DNA of 32,421 bases, from contig JAZRKQ010000030.1 of the NCBI GenBank assembly GCA_045646385.1, forward strand, positions 1 through 32,421. Reading direction: 5' to 3'. The notes beneath the pieces were generated by a model, which was not told the DNA's origin, did no database searches, and saw nothing but the letters and a program-made list of their open reading frames with translations. The DNA comes from SIG455 sp045646385 (lineage in GTDB: Bacteria; Bacillota; Clostridia; UMGS1810). Below are positions 15,419 through 22,690 of the stretch, piece after piece; position 1 is the stretch's first letter; the number at the start of each line of letters is the position of its first letter. A program made the translations under genes and the position numbers.

Positions 15419-16816
15419 TTATTCGCCAACGTTGCCGCCCGGAAACTGTCCCGTTGCTTTTTCGCGTCCATCTAAAATATCAGAATATAATCTTGCGGCT
15501 TCTGCCCATGTGGGTGCATTTACGATGCCTGTTTCGTCTAAGCCGGCAAATCTCTGAAAAGCCGCAACAGCATTTTGTGTTTGTTCACCGAAATATCCAG
15601 TAACACTTGTTTTGGGGATAGAAGGGTAAACATCTGCAATAGTAGAAAGATATGTTTGAATTTCGCTTACAGACGGACCGCTCATACCGAGCAGTAAACG
15701 CATATTAGGGTAGGGCTCTGCTCTGTCGCCCCAGTATTCCTGAGGAATAGAGTCTACGATTCCGTCAAAAACATTGATTAATTCGTTCCATGTCTGCTCA
15801 CCAACAATTCCATCGGGTGTCAAACCGTACTCACGTTGGAATGCAGTTACTGCCGCCTCTGTAGCAGACCCATATATGCCGTCAATTTCAACCGGAGGAA
15901 TACTGTCGTTGAAGTCTCCGATAATACTTAAAAGATATTGCAGATATTCTATATATGACCCTCTGTCACCTAATCGCAATGCGTTTCCGAACTGTTGTGA
16001 GATTTCGCTGAACTGTAATCCTTCTGAGTTAAGTTCGGAAAGACGTTTAACAGAATTGTATATATATAAAATTCTGTACCATGTTGCTTTGCCGACTACA
16101 CCATCGGAATCTAAATTAAATATTTCCTGGAACTTACGTACAGCGTTGTAGGTGTCACGGTCAAATGTGCCGTCGGGAGTGTTGATTTTTGGGATAAGAG
16201 GCCAGTTTTTTGAAATTCGGTTAAGCCGTACCTGAATCAGTTTTACTTCGTTGTTTACATCGCCGACTCTGAGCGGTGTACCGGGATAAGATTCTTCGAT
16301 TGCAGCAATGGGAGCATTTTGCACAATTTCGATGTTATCACCGTAGTAGTTGCGTAGTATATCGAATGGAGTTAATCCCTGATTTGCCAGAGTTACCGTG
16401 CCCCATTGCGAAAGCCCCGGACATGTTACTGTAGTACCGTTGCAGAATTGTGTAAAGTAGGGCTCAACAGATCCTTGCATACGAACATAGTCGTTAAAAA
16501 TCTCATCAACTATCTGACTGATGTTTTCAAAAATATCTCTTCCCGGAGAAAAAGCCTGATCGTAAGCCGTTGAATTGGTTATATCAAAGTTGTATCCTCG
16601 TGAACGGTACCATTCAGTATACACTCTGTTTAATGCATATGTGATAATAGCATATATATTTGCTCGCAGCGCGCTTTCGGGCCAAGTGGGGTAAATTTCG
16701 CTGGAGGCAACATTTTTTATGTAATCTGGGAATGAAACCGTTACGTTTTCAGCAGGTGTATCAGGCCCTGCAAGATGTACTGTAATTGTTTCGGGAATAA
16801 CAGGTGTCAATGCCAT
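15419..16816 (-). CDS. SpoIID-like protein with three peptidoglycan-binding repeats
   Basis: 465 residues. Residues about 30-165 resemble the SpoIID/LytB lytic-transglycosylase fold. VASSEIYPTWPESALRA aligns with the SpoIID VxSEMP...EALKA block, with Glu40 at the catalytic position, and GLSQWGTVTLANQG followed by ILRNYYGDNIEIV matches the GMSQYGA...IL.YYPG end. Three PG_binding_1 repeats follow (about 179-253, 285-355, 375-450), each closing with a TW motif. SpoIID cleaves glycan strands at denuded ends during engulfment, but SpoIID is membrane-anchored and this protein has neither signal peptide nor membrane helix. AAGGAGG precedes the ATG. Whether it is catalytic or a binding scaffold is open. 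Confidence 0.85.
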   Translation of the reverse strand: MALTPVIPETITVHLAGPDTPAENVTVSFPDYIKNVASSEIYPTWPESALRANIYAIITYALNRVYTEWYRSRGYNFDITNSTAYDQAFSPGRDIFENISQIVDEIFNDYVRMQGSVEPYFTQFCNGTTVTCPGLSQWGTVTLANQGLTPFDILRNYYGDNIEIVQNAPIAAIEESYPGTPLRVGDVNNEVKLIQVRLNRISKNWPLIPKINTPDGTFDRDTYNAVRKFQEIFNLDSDGVVGKATWYRILYIYNSVKRLSELNSEGLQFSEISQQFGNALRLGDRGSYIEYLQYLLSIIGDFNDSIPPVEIDGIYGSATEAAVTAFQREYGLTPDGIVGEQTWNELINVFDGIVDSIPQEYWGDRAEPYPNMRLLLGMSGPSVSEIQTYLSTIADVYPSIPKTSVTGYFGEQTQNAVAAFQRFAGLDETGIVNAPTWAEAARLYSDILDGREKATGQFPGGNVGE

Positions 16817-16828
16817 ATAATTGCCTCC

Positions 16829-17236
16829 TTATAATTCAATCTGGTCTTCGTAAACAGTTACTTTTTTGCCGCTTTTCTCGTTTAACGGCAGAGGAATCAT
16901 CTGCGTAGGTTGCATAGAAACCTGCCCGTCAAATACGGGAACGTCAACATTTTCAACCGTATAATATCCCGGAAAATCCACACGCACATTATATTTTGCA
17001 TATGTATTGGTGTTGCCCGGCGTAAGCGAAAGTTCTTTTGGTGGGGCAGGAAGTTCAATACGTACAGTTTCTCCAGAATTATTAGTTGTTTGTTTATTGA
17101 TTAGTGTTGTATTGCCTCCTGTAATGCTGGTTACAGTTACTGTAGCCCCTTCAATAGGTAATGCGTTATCTGCCGCCGTAACCATTACTTTAAGGTATCC
17201 GGTTCCGCTGTTTTGTGATATCTTGGCGTTTGGCAT
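16829..17236 (-). CDS. Carboxypeptidase-regulatory-like beta-sandwich protein
   Basis: ATG 17236 is preceded by AAAGGAGGG at good spacing; the open frame further upstream to 17266 is not translated. The 135-residue product is one beta-sandwich of the carboxypeptidase regulatory-like/Cna-B kind: GYLKVMVTA, PIEGATVTVT, a Gly/Asn-rich turn, then YNVRVDFPGYYTVENVDVPV. Such domains are structural or adhesive. It has no signal peptide and no sorting motif. It is the first gene of the operon, 12 nt before the SpoIID-like gene. With those partners it could form part of a spore or cell-wall-associated layer, which is inference. Confidence 0.82.
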   Translation of the reverse strand: MPNAKISQNSGTGYLKVMVTAADNALPIEGATVTVTSITGGNTTLINKQTTNNSGETVRIELPAPPKELSLTPGNTNTYAKYNVRVDFPGYYTVENVDVPVFDGQVSMQPTQMIPLPLNEKSGKKVTVYEDQIEL

Positions 17237-17270
17237 AATAACCCTCCTTTTCAATATCAATGACATAATA

Positions 17271-17298
17271 ATTATATGCTAAGTATTTTAAAAAGGTT
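17271..17298 (-). promoter_or_regulatory. Sigma-K/E-like sporulation promoter of the peptidoglycan-binding operon
   Basis: On the minus strand, AACC (17298-17295) and CATATAAT (17278-17271) are 16 nt apart. This fits the mother-cell consensus AC...CATAnnnT, and no sigma-A pair is seen in the same stretch. The predicted start is about 27 nt before the ATG. The match is short and could arise by chance in A/T-rich DNA. Confidence 0.4.
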
Positions 17299-17334
17299 AC
17301 AGGGCAATAATTTGTAAAAAAAGCAAAAAAACTC

Positions 17335-17363
17335 TTCACAATGGAAAAGTTTTGTGATACAAT
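17335..17363 (+). promoter_or_regulatory. Promoter of tRNA-Arg
   Basis: TTCACA (17335-17340) and TACAAT (17358-17363) with a 17-nt spacer and a TG extended -10 (17355-17356). The transcription start falls right at the tRNA 5' end. Confidence 0.65.
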
Positions 17364-17372
17364 ACTTTATAT

Positions 17373-17444
17373 GCCCTCTTAGTTAAGTGGATATAACAAG
17401 CCCCTCCTAAGGGCTAGTCATGTGTTCGATTCACATAGAGGGTG
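17373..17444 (+). tRNA. tRNA-Arg, anticodon CCT
   Basis: GCCCTCT (17373-17379) pairs with AGAGGGT (17437-17443), the first pair being G-U. The D arm is GTTA/TAAC, the anticodon stem AGCCC/GGGCT encloses CTCCTAA (anticodon CCT, reading AGG), and the T arm ATGTG/CACAT has loop TTCGATT. The discriminator is G, and CCA is not encoded. A T-run starts directly after the tRNA, and the next gene begins 31 bp later without a visible promoter of its own. Confidence 0.93.
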
Positions 17445-17475
17445 TTTTTTTATACCTGTTTTTAAGGAGAACTAT

Positions 17476-19353
17476 ATGATAAATTTGAAATCGCATTTAA
17501 CTAAATATCATATACCAATAAGCAATCAACCGCTTAAAAAATGCGCTCAGACTATAGGTATACTTATGATACTGAGTATTCTTTTAGGCGTTTGTATGAT
17601 GGTGCTTACTACAATTACGTGTGATTTGTTGCTAATAGGCATACTTATTGCTGATTTAAGAATTTTCTTTCTTAATGTTTTTCCGCTTTTTTGTATGATG
17701 GCATTGGTTTATTGCATAACCAATACTGTTTGGTTAAGTTTTATGGTGACGGGCGTTATATCGTTTATCGTAGCGGAAGTCAACAGATTTAAAATGGTGT
17801 TCCGTGATGACCCCCTTATTTTTGAAGATGTGCTTTTAATGAGCGAAGCCAAGGAAATGGCACAGAACTATATGCTTTATCTCGATGCTGTGTCAATATG
17901 CGTTTTGGTATGTATAGCAGTCGGAACGGCTTTTTGCTATTTTAATATTAAACCTAAAATTAAACACGGCTTTGCACGTTTTGGCGGAGCACTATGTGCC
18001 GTAGCAATTTTATTTACTTCGTGTAACACGTTTTATTTTAACAATAAGCAACTCTATAACAGCCTGTGGCATCCTATATTCGGCTCAGAGTATAAAGCAG
18101 GTAATCAGGCGATGTCAAGAGGTGTTATTTATTCGTTTATAGAAAGTATTCCCGATGCTTTTGTGTCTCCTCCTGAAAGTTATAATCCCGAGGAGGCTGA
18201 GTCTATCCTCAGCAAGTATCGTGATATGAATATTCCTAAAAGCAAAAAAGTCCATATGATAAGCATTATGCTTGAGGCGTATAATGATTTCAGTAAGTTT
18301 GAGGGTGTGGAATTTGTAAATGACCCGTATAAGAATTACCATGCATTGGAGGCTGATGCATACAGCGGTGATTTGTTTACTGATATATTTGCTGCAAGCA
18401 CAATATATACAGAACGTCAGTATTTAACGGGTTATAGCGATATGCATTTTTCTAAGAAAAATATACCATCGTACATATGGTATTTTAAGTCTCAAGGCTA
18501 TAGTGTAGATGCCATGCATCCGTGCTTTGGCTGGTTTTATAACCGTAAGAATATGAATAAATATTTTGGATTTGACAGTTTTGATTACCACGAAAATAAG
18601 TACGCCGAAATTCCCGATAATATGCTCAAAGCACCAAGATATCACGCTTATATCAGCGATTACGACTTTTTTGACTATATAATCGAAGGTTATGAAAAAG
18701 CAGTTAAAAATAAAGAGAAATACTTTAATTTCAGTGTTACATATCAGAATCACGGACCTTATCCGACAGAAGATAAAGCAGATATGGAATACCTTCTCCG
18801 TAAAGATGAGTATACTGACGCAGAGTACAATATGATTAATAATTATTTTGATGGTATTTATAAAACAGATATTGCTTTGCAGAAACTACGTGATTATATT
18901 GATAGTCAGAAAGAACCTATCGTTTTAACTCTTTTCGGCGACCATAATCCGCGACTCGGCGGCGAAAACGAGGTTTATAAAATGCTTGGAATAAACTTAA
19001 ATCTTGATACTGCCGAAGGTGCAGAAAATTATTACGAAACACGGTATGTTTTTTATGCTAATGCCGCAGCAAAAAAAGCACTTCGCAGAGATTTTAAAGG
19101 TGAAGGTAATACAATTTCACCTATGTTTTTGATGAATGAATATTTTGACTATGTTGGTCTTAAAGGCTCTGCGTATATGAATTATATGTCTGACGTTAAA
19201 AAGAAACATTCTGTTATAAATCCTGTATATGTAGAAGTTGACGGGCAATATGTTTTAAAAAGAGAACTTGAAGATAAGGAAACTCTGCGCAGACAGAAAT
19301 GCGTGGAATATTATGTGAAAAACAGCGGTATAGAGGAAGAAGATTTTCAATAG
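17476..19353 (+). CDS. LTA synthase-like membrane phosphoglycerol transferase (sulfatase fold)
   Basis: ATG 17476 follows AAGGAGA (17464-17470); the longer open frame would overlap tRNA-Arg. 625 residues: about five membrane helices in the first 190, then a large extracellular sulfatase-fold domain. Visible active-site pieces are ISIMLEAYNDF (metal-ligand Glu267), STIYTERQYLTG (the expected nucleophile Thr region), TYQNHGPYP, and FGDHNP (Asp489, His490). Relatives transfer glycerol-phosphate from phosphatidylglycerol to build lipoteichoic acid or decorate glycans; which one applies here is unknown. It is followed 12 nt later by an MFS transporter gene, so an operon is likely. Confidence 0.85.
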   Translation: MINLKSHLTKYHIPISNQPLKKCAQTIGILMILSILLGVCMMVLTTITCDLLLIGILIADLRIFFLNVFPLFCMMALVYCITNTVWLSFMVTGVISFIVAEVNRFKMVFRDDPLIFEDVLLMSEAKEMAQNYMLYLDAVSICVLVCIAVGTAFCYFNIKPKIKHGFARFGGALCAVAILFTSCNTFYFNNKQLYNSLWHPIFGSEYKAGNQAMSRGVIYSFIESIPDAFVSPPESYNPEEAESILSKYRDMNIPKSKKVHMISIMLEAYNDFSKFEGVEFVNDPYKNYHALEADAYSGDLFTDIFAASTIYTERQYLTGYSDMHFSKKNIPSYIWYFKSQGYSVDAMHPCFGWFYNRKNMNKYFGFDSFDYHENKYAEIPDNMLKAPRYHAYISDYDFFDYIIEGYEKAVKNKEKYFNFSVTYQNHGPYPTEDKADMEYLLRKDEYTDAEYNMINNYFDGIYKTDIALQKLRDYIDSQKEPIVLTLFGDHNPRLGGENEVYKMLGINLNLDTAEGAENYYETRYVFYANAAAKKALRRDFKGEGNTISPMFLMNEYFDYVGLKGSAYMNYMSDVKKKHSVINPVYVEVDGQYVLKRELEDKETLRRQKCVEYYVKNSGIEEEDFQ

Positions 19354-19365
19354 AGGATTAATTAG

Positions 19366-20592
19366 ATGGATAAAAAATACACAAGATTAAAACTTGCTTG
19401 TTATTCGGGTAATTTGTCTATGTCGGTAGTCGGCAATCTTCCGCCGCTTTTGTTTTTGACATTCCGTTCTATGTATGGAATCTCGTATTCTTTATTGGGT
19501 TTACTTATACTCATAAACTTTTTCACACAACTTGTAATAGACCTTGCATTTTCGTTCTTTTCACATAGATTTAATATTTCAAAAACTGTTAAATCAATGC
19601 CGTATCTTACAGGTGCAGGTCTTTTGATTTATGCTGTGTGGCCCGTGTTGTTTCCGCCGTATGTGTATGCAGGGCTTGTTATCGGCACAATGGTGTTCTC
19701 TGCATCGGCAGGATTGGGCGAAGTTTTGCTGAGTCCGGTTTTTGCTTCAATACCTTCTAAAGAGCCCGATAGGGAAATGAGTAAACTACACTCGGTATAT
19801 GCGTGGGGTACTGTTGGGGTTGTAATCGTAAGTACGTTATTTTTACTTGCTTTCGGCACGGATAACTGGCAATTCCTTACCATACTGTTTATCGTCATAC
19901 CGATATTCGGCATAGTTATGTATAACGGGGTAGAAATCCCTGATATTGGTACTCCTGAAAAAGCATCGGGTGCACTTAAACTATTAAAGAATAAAGGACT
20001 TTGGGTATGCGTTGCTGCAATATTTTTGGGCGGTGCAGCAGAGTGCACTATGGCACAGTGGAGTTCAAGTTATCTGGAGCAGGCGTTTGGCATTGCTAAA
20101 GTATGGGGCGATATATTCGGTGTTGCACTTTTTGCAGTAATGCTTGGTATTGGAAGAACGCTGTATTCCAAATATGGAAAAAGCATTGAACGTGTGCTTT
20201 TAATGTGTTCTATAAGTGCTACACTTTGCTATTTTACAGCAAGCATTACAGCAATTCCTTTAATTGGTCTTATTGCCTGTGCGCTTACCGGATTTTGCAC
20301 ATCGATGCTATGGCCCGGAAGCCTTGTTATGGCGTCAGACCGTTTCCCGCAGGGCGGTGTTTTTATATATGCAATGATGGCGTCCGGAGGAGATTTAGGT
20401 GCCTCGGTTGCACCGCAATTGGTTGGTATTATTACAGATATTGCAATTGAAAATCCCCGTATAATTGAACTTGCAGGAACTTTTTCTGTTACACCTGAAG
20501 AACTTGGAATTAAACTGGGAATGTTAATCGGAATGATATTCCCGCTTATTTCCATACCATTATTTTTGGGAGTGTGGAGAAAAAGTTCTTGA
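19366..20592 (+). CDS. MFS transporter
   Basis: 408 residues with about twelve hydrophobic helices and the loose two-by-six layout of the major facilitator superfamily, nearest in look to the fucose-permease/sugar-transporter branch (an early NLPPLLFLTFRSMYGISY helix). The family RG/K loop signature is not well preserved, so the substrate is unknown. An AGAGGA site lies before the ATG. It follows the LTA-synthase-like gene by 12 nt. Its TGA stop (20590-20592) lies inside the -35 box of the next promoter. Confidence 0.85.
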   Translation: MDKKYTRLKLACYSGNLSMSVVGNLPPLLFLTFRSMYGISYSLLGLLILINFFTQLVIDLAFSFFSHRFNISKTVKSMPYLTGAGLLIYAVWPVLFPPYVYAGLVIGTMVFSASAGLGEVLLSPVFASIPSKEPDREMSKLHSVYAWGTVGVVIVSTLFLLAFGTDNWQFLTILFIVIPIFGIVMYNGVEIPDIGTPEKASGALKLLKNKGLWVCVAAIFLGGAAECTMAQWSSSYLEQAFGIAKVWGDIFGVALFAVMLGIGRTLYSKYGKSIERVLLMCSISATLCYFTASITAIPLIGLIACALTGFCTSMLWPGSLVMASDRFPQGGVFIYAMMASGGDLGASVAPQLVGIITDIAIENPRIIELAGTFSVTPEELGIKLGMLIGMIFPLISIPLFLGVWRKSS

Positions 20593-20617
20593 CAGAGCAA
20601 AAATAATGTGATATACT
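20589..20617 (+). promoter_or_regulatory. Promoter of the tyrosine-attenuated aroF-tyrA operon
   Basis: A perfect TTGACA (20589-20594) lies 17 nt from TATACT (20612-20617), with TG at 20609-20610 (extended -10). Transcription should start near 20624, giving a leader of about 200 nt before aroF that contains the leader peptide and the attenuator. Confidence 0.85.
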
Positions 20618-20648
20618 TTCAAACAAATGATGGAAGGAAGTTAATTGA

Positions 20649-20711
20649 ATGAAACTGTTTTCTGCTAATTTCACATACAACTTTTATTACTATTACCGCA
20701 ATGTCAGGTAA
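20649..20711 (+). CDS. Tyrosine/phenylalanine-rich leader peptide of the aroF-tyrA attenuator
   Basis: A 20-residue open frame, MKLFSANFTYNFYYYYRNVR, begins at ATG 20649, 8 nt after GGAAGGAAG (20632-20640), and ends at TAA 20709-20711. Five residues are Tyr, four of them consecutive (codons 20685-20696), and three are Phe; such density is far above chance. It directly precedes mutually exclusive RNA hairpins and the genes for DAHP synthase and prephenate dehydrogenase. Its expected job is to sense charged tRNA-Tyr (perhaps also tRNA-Phe) by ribosome stalling; the peptide itself need have no function. It was identified by reading the leader. Confidence 0.9.
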   Translation: MKLFSANFTYNFYYYYRNVR

Positions 20712-20776
20712 TAGCGATTTGTGTTGTATAAAAAGCAGAGAAATTTTTGATAATTGACTTTTAGTATACCGCACAG
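20661..20776 (+). promoter_or_regulatory. Protector and antiterminator RNA segments of the attenuator
   Basis: Protector: TCTGCT (20661-20666) with AGCAGA (20734-20739), ATACAAC (20675-20681) with GTTGTAT (20723-20729), and TATTACC (20691-20697) with GGTAATA (20707-20713). Antiterminator: 20719-20735 pairs with 20758-20776 in about 16 pairs (two of them G-U), one mismatch and a 2-nt bulge. It uses the GTTGTAT strand of the protector and swallows the whole 5' arm of the terminator. A ribosome stalled on the Tyr codons would cover the protector's left arm and release the antiterminator; one at the stop codon would reach into its left edge. Confidence 0.8.
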
Positions 20777-20795
20777 TTCGCTGTGCGGTATTTTT
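20766..20795 (+). terminator. Attenuator terminator upstream of aroF
   Basis: ATACCGCACAG (20766-20776) and CTGTGCGGTAT (20781-20791) form a perfect 11-bp stem with a TTCG tetraloop and a T-run. It stands between the promoter and the gene it controls, not after a gene. Confidence 0.93.
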
Positions 20796-20821
20796 ATTAT
20801 ATTTTAAAGGAGATATGAAAA

Positions 20822-21823
20822 ATGATTGCAGTACTTAAACCCGGAACAAACGAAATCCAGAAAAATTCGCTTATAAAATGGCTCGAGGGTCAAAATGTAG
20901 AGGTTCACATTTCAGAGGGAAAGGACTACACAGTTCTTGGCTTAGTAGGGGACACCGCCAATATAGATATGGATCTTATTGCAAGCCTTGATACAGTGAG
21001 TTCTGTTAAGCGTGTCAGCGAGCCATTCAAGCAGTGTAACAGAAAATTTCACCCGGATGATAGTGTGATAGATGTAAGCGGCGTAAAAATAGGCGGCGGA
21101 AATTTCTGTACAATGGCAGGACCTTGCTCGGTGGAAAGCAGAGAACAAATTATAGAAATTGCCAAAAGTGTAAAGGCATCAGGTGCATCGCTTCTGAGGG
21201 GCGGAGCATTTAAACCACGTACTTCGCCGTATGATTTTCAGGGTATGCGCGCAGAGGGGATAGAACTTTTGCTTGAAGCAAAAAAAGAAACCGGTCTTCC
21301 TATAGTAACGGAAATTATGAACGCAAACCACCTTCCGTTGTTTGAAGAAGTTGATATGATTCAGGTTGGCGCAAGAAATATGCAAAATTTTGAATTGCTT
21401 AAAGAACTTGGCAAAACTAAAAAACCCATTCTTTTAAAGAGAGGTTTGGCGAATACTATTAAAGAATTTTTGATGAGTGCAGAATACATTATGAGCGAGG
21501 GTAACACAAATGTTGTTCTGTGTGAACGAGGTGTAAGAACTTTTGAAACATACACACGAAATACTCTTGATTTATCTGCCGTCCCTGTACTTCGTGAACT
21601 TACACACCTTCCCGTTATAATTGACCCGAGCCACGCAACAGGTGTTGCAAAATATGTTAAACCTATGGCTATGGCTGCTGCGGCCTGCGGTGCCGACGGA
21701 CTTATGATAGAAGTTCATAATGACCCAATGCACGCATTGTGCGATGGCGCGCAGTCGATTACACCCGAAGCATTTGCTGATATTTCTGCAAAGGTAAAAC
21801 AAATCCGTGAGGTGATTAAATAA
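20822..21823 (+). CDS. aroF: 3-deoxy-7-phosphoheptulonate (DAHP) synthase, type I-beta with N-terminal regulatory domain
   Basis: 333 residues. Residues 1-70 form a small ferredoxin/ACT-like domain as in Thermotoga DAHP synthase, where it mediates inhibition by Tyr and Phe. The TIM-barrel catalytic domain carries AGPCSVES (99-106), LRGGAFKPRTSP (125-136) with the PEP- and metal-binding residues, and IDPSHATG. It joins PEP and erythrose-4-phosphate, the first step of aromatic amino-acid synthesis. AAAGGAGA lies before the ATG. Its stop overlaps the tyrA start by one base (TAATG), so the two are translationally coupled. Control is both by the leader attenuator and probably by feedback on the protein. 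Confidence 0.96.
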   Translation: MIAVLKPGTNEIQKNSLIKWLEGQNVEVHISEGKDYTVLGLVGDTANIDMDLIASLDTVSSVKRVSEPFKQCNRKFHPDDSVIDVSGVKIGGGNFCTMAGPCSVESREQIIEIAKSVKASGASLLRGGAFKPRTSPYDFQGMRAEGIELLLEAKKETGLPIVTEIMNANHLPLFEEVDMIQVGARNMQNFELLKELGKTKKPILLKRGLANTIKEFLMSAEYIMSEGNTNVVLCERGVRTFETYTRNTLDLSAVPVLRELTHLPVIIDPSHATGVAKYVKPMAMAAAACGADGLMIEVHNDPMHALCDGAQSITPEAFADISAKVKQIREVIK

Positions 21824-22656
21824 TGAATGTAGGTATAGTAGGTCTTGGACTTATAGGCGGCTCTTTTGCCAAAGCATATAAAAAAGCAGGGAATACCGTT
21901 TTTGCACACGATACCGATTGTACAATACTTGATTTTGCGAAGTTGTGCGGAACGGTTGATAAAACGCTCGATGAAACAACATTGGCTATATGTGATGTTG
22001 TTCTGATTGCACTTCTGCCGGAAGATGCTATTGAATATTTTAAAAACAATGCCTCTTTTATGAAGCCTCACAGTTTGATAATTGATTGTTGCGGAACAAA
22101 AAGAATTGTTTGTGAGAAATGTTTTGAAATAGCAAAAGAAAACGGACTTACGTTTGTAGGCGGTCACCCTATGGCGGGCACCCATAAATCGGGATTTAAA
22201 AATGCAGAGGAAGAACTTTTTAAAGATGCACCTATGGTTTTAGTGCCACCGACATTTGACGATCCTGAACTTTTGCAAAGAGTTGAAAGTGCATTAAAGC
22301 CTGCGGGATTTGGAAAATTCTCTGTAACTACTGCGCAGAATCATGACGAAATGATTGCCTTTACGTCGCAGATGCCACATATTATATCAAATGCATTTAT
22401 AAAAAGTCCTGCTGCGAAAGAACACAGAGGTTTTTCTGCAGGAAGTTATAAGGATTTAACAAGAGTGGCTTGGCTTAATCCTAAAATGTGGACGGAGTTG
22501 TTTTTAGAAAATTCGGATAATGTGTTAAAAGAACTGGATATGTTTATTAATTCTTTACAAGAGTATAAAGAGGCTATTTCAAATGGTGATGCAGAAGCAT
22601 TGATATCAATACTTGAAGATGGCAGAAGATGTAAAGAACAGGTTGATGGTAATTAA
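21823..22656 (+). CDS. tyrA: Prephenate dehydrogenase
   Basis: 277 residues. The N-terminal Rossmann domain has GLGLIGGS (7-14), and the acidic Asp30 at the end of the second strand suggests NAD rather than NADP. GGHPMAGTHKSG (113-124) holds the catalytic His, and a helical dimerisation domain follows. It oxidatively decarboxylates prephenate to 4-hydroxyphenylpyruvate, the committed step to tyrosine. No C-terminal ACT domain is present, so feedback in this operon would rest on AroF and on the leader. It starts within the aroF stop. Confidence 0.93.
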   Translation: MNVGIVGLGLIGGSFAKAYKKAGNTVFAHDTDCTILDFAKLCGTVDKTLDETTLAICDVVLIALLPEDAIEYFKNNASFMKPHSLIIDCCGTKRIVCEKCFEIAKENGLTFVGGHPMAGTHKSGFKNAEEELFKDAPMVLVPPTFDDPELLQRVESALKPAGFGKFSVTTAQNHDEMIAFTSQMPHIISNAFIKSPAAKEHRGFSAGSYKDLTRVAWLNPKMWTELFLENSDNVLKELDMFINSLQEYKEAISNGDAEALISILEDGRRCKEQVDGN

Positions 22657-22660
22657 AGTT

Positions 22661-22688
22661 AAAGGCTGAATATCTTGTTCAGCCTTTT
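22661..22688. terminator. Bidirectional terminator between tyrA and the YtaF-like gene
   Basis: AAAGGCTGAA (22661-22670) and TTCAGCCTTT (22678-22687) form a 10-bp stem flanked by A- and T-runs. Confidence 0.88.
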
Positions 22689-22690
22689 TG

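Noticed and set aside
20624..20821. T-box riboswitch in the aroF leader
   Set aside because: No T-box bulge consensus or specifier stem was found; the leader peptide and hairpins explain the region.
21715..22185. Minus-strand open frame of 156 codons across aroF and tyrA
   Set aside because: It overlaps two well-supported genes on the other strand, is Cys/Lys/Tyr-rich without motifs, and has no ribosome site.
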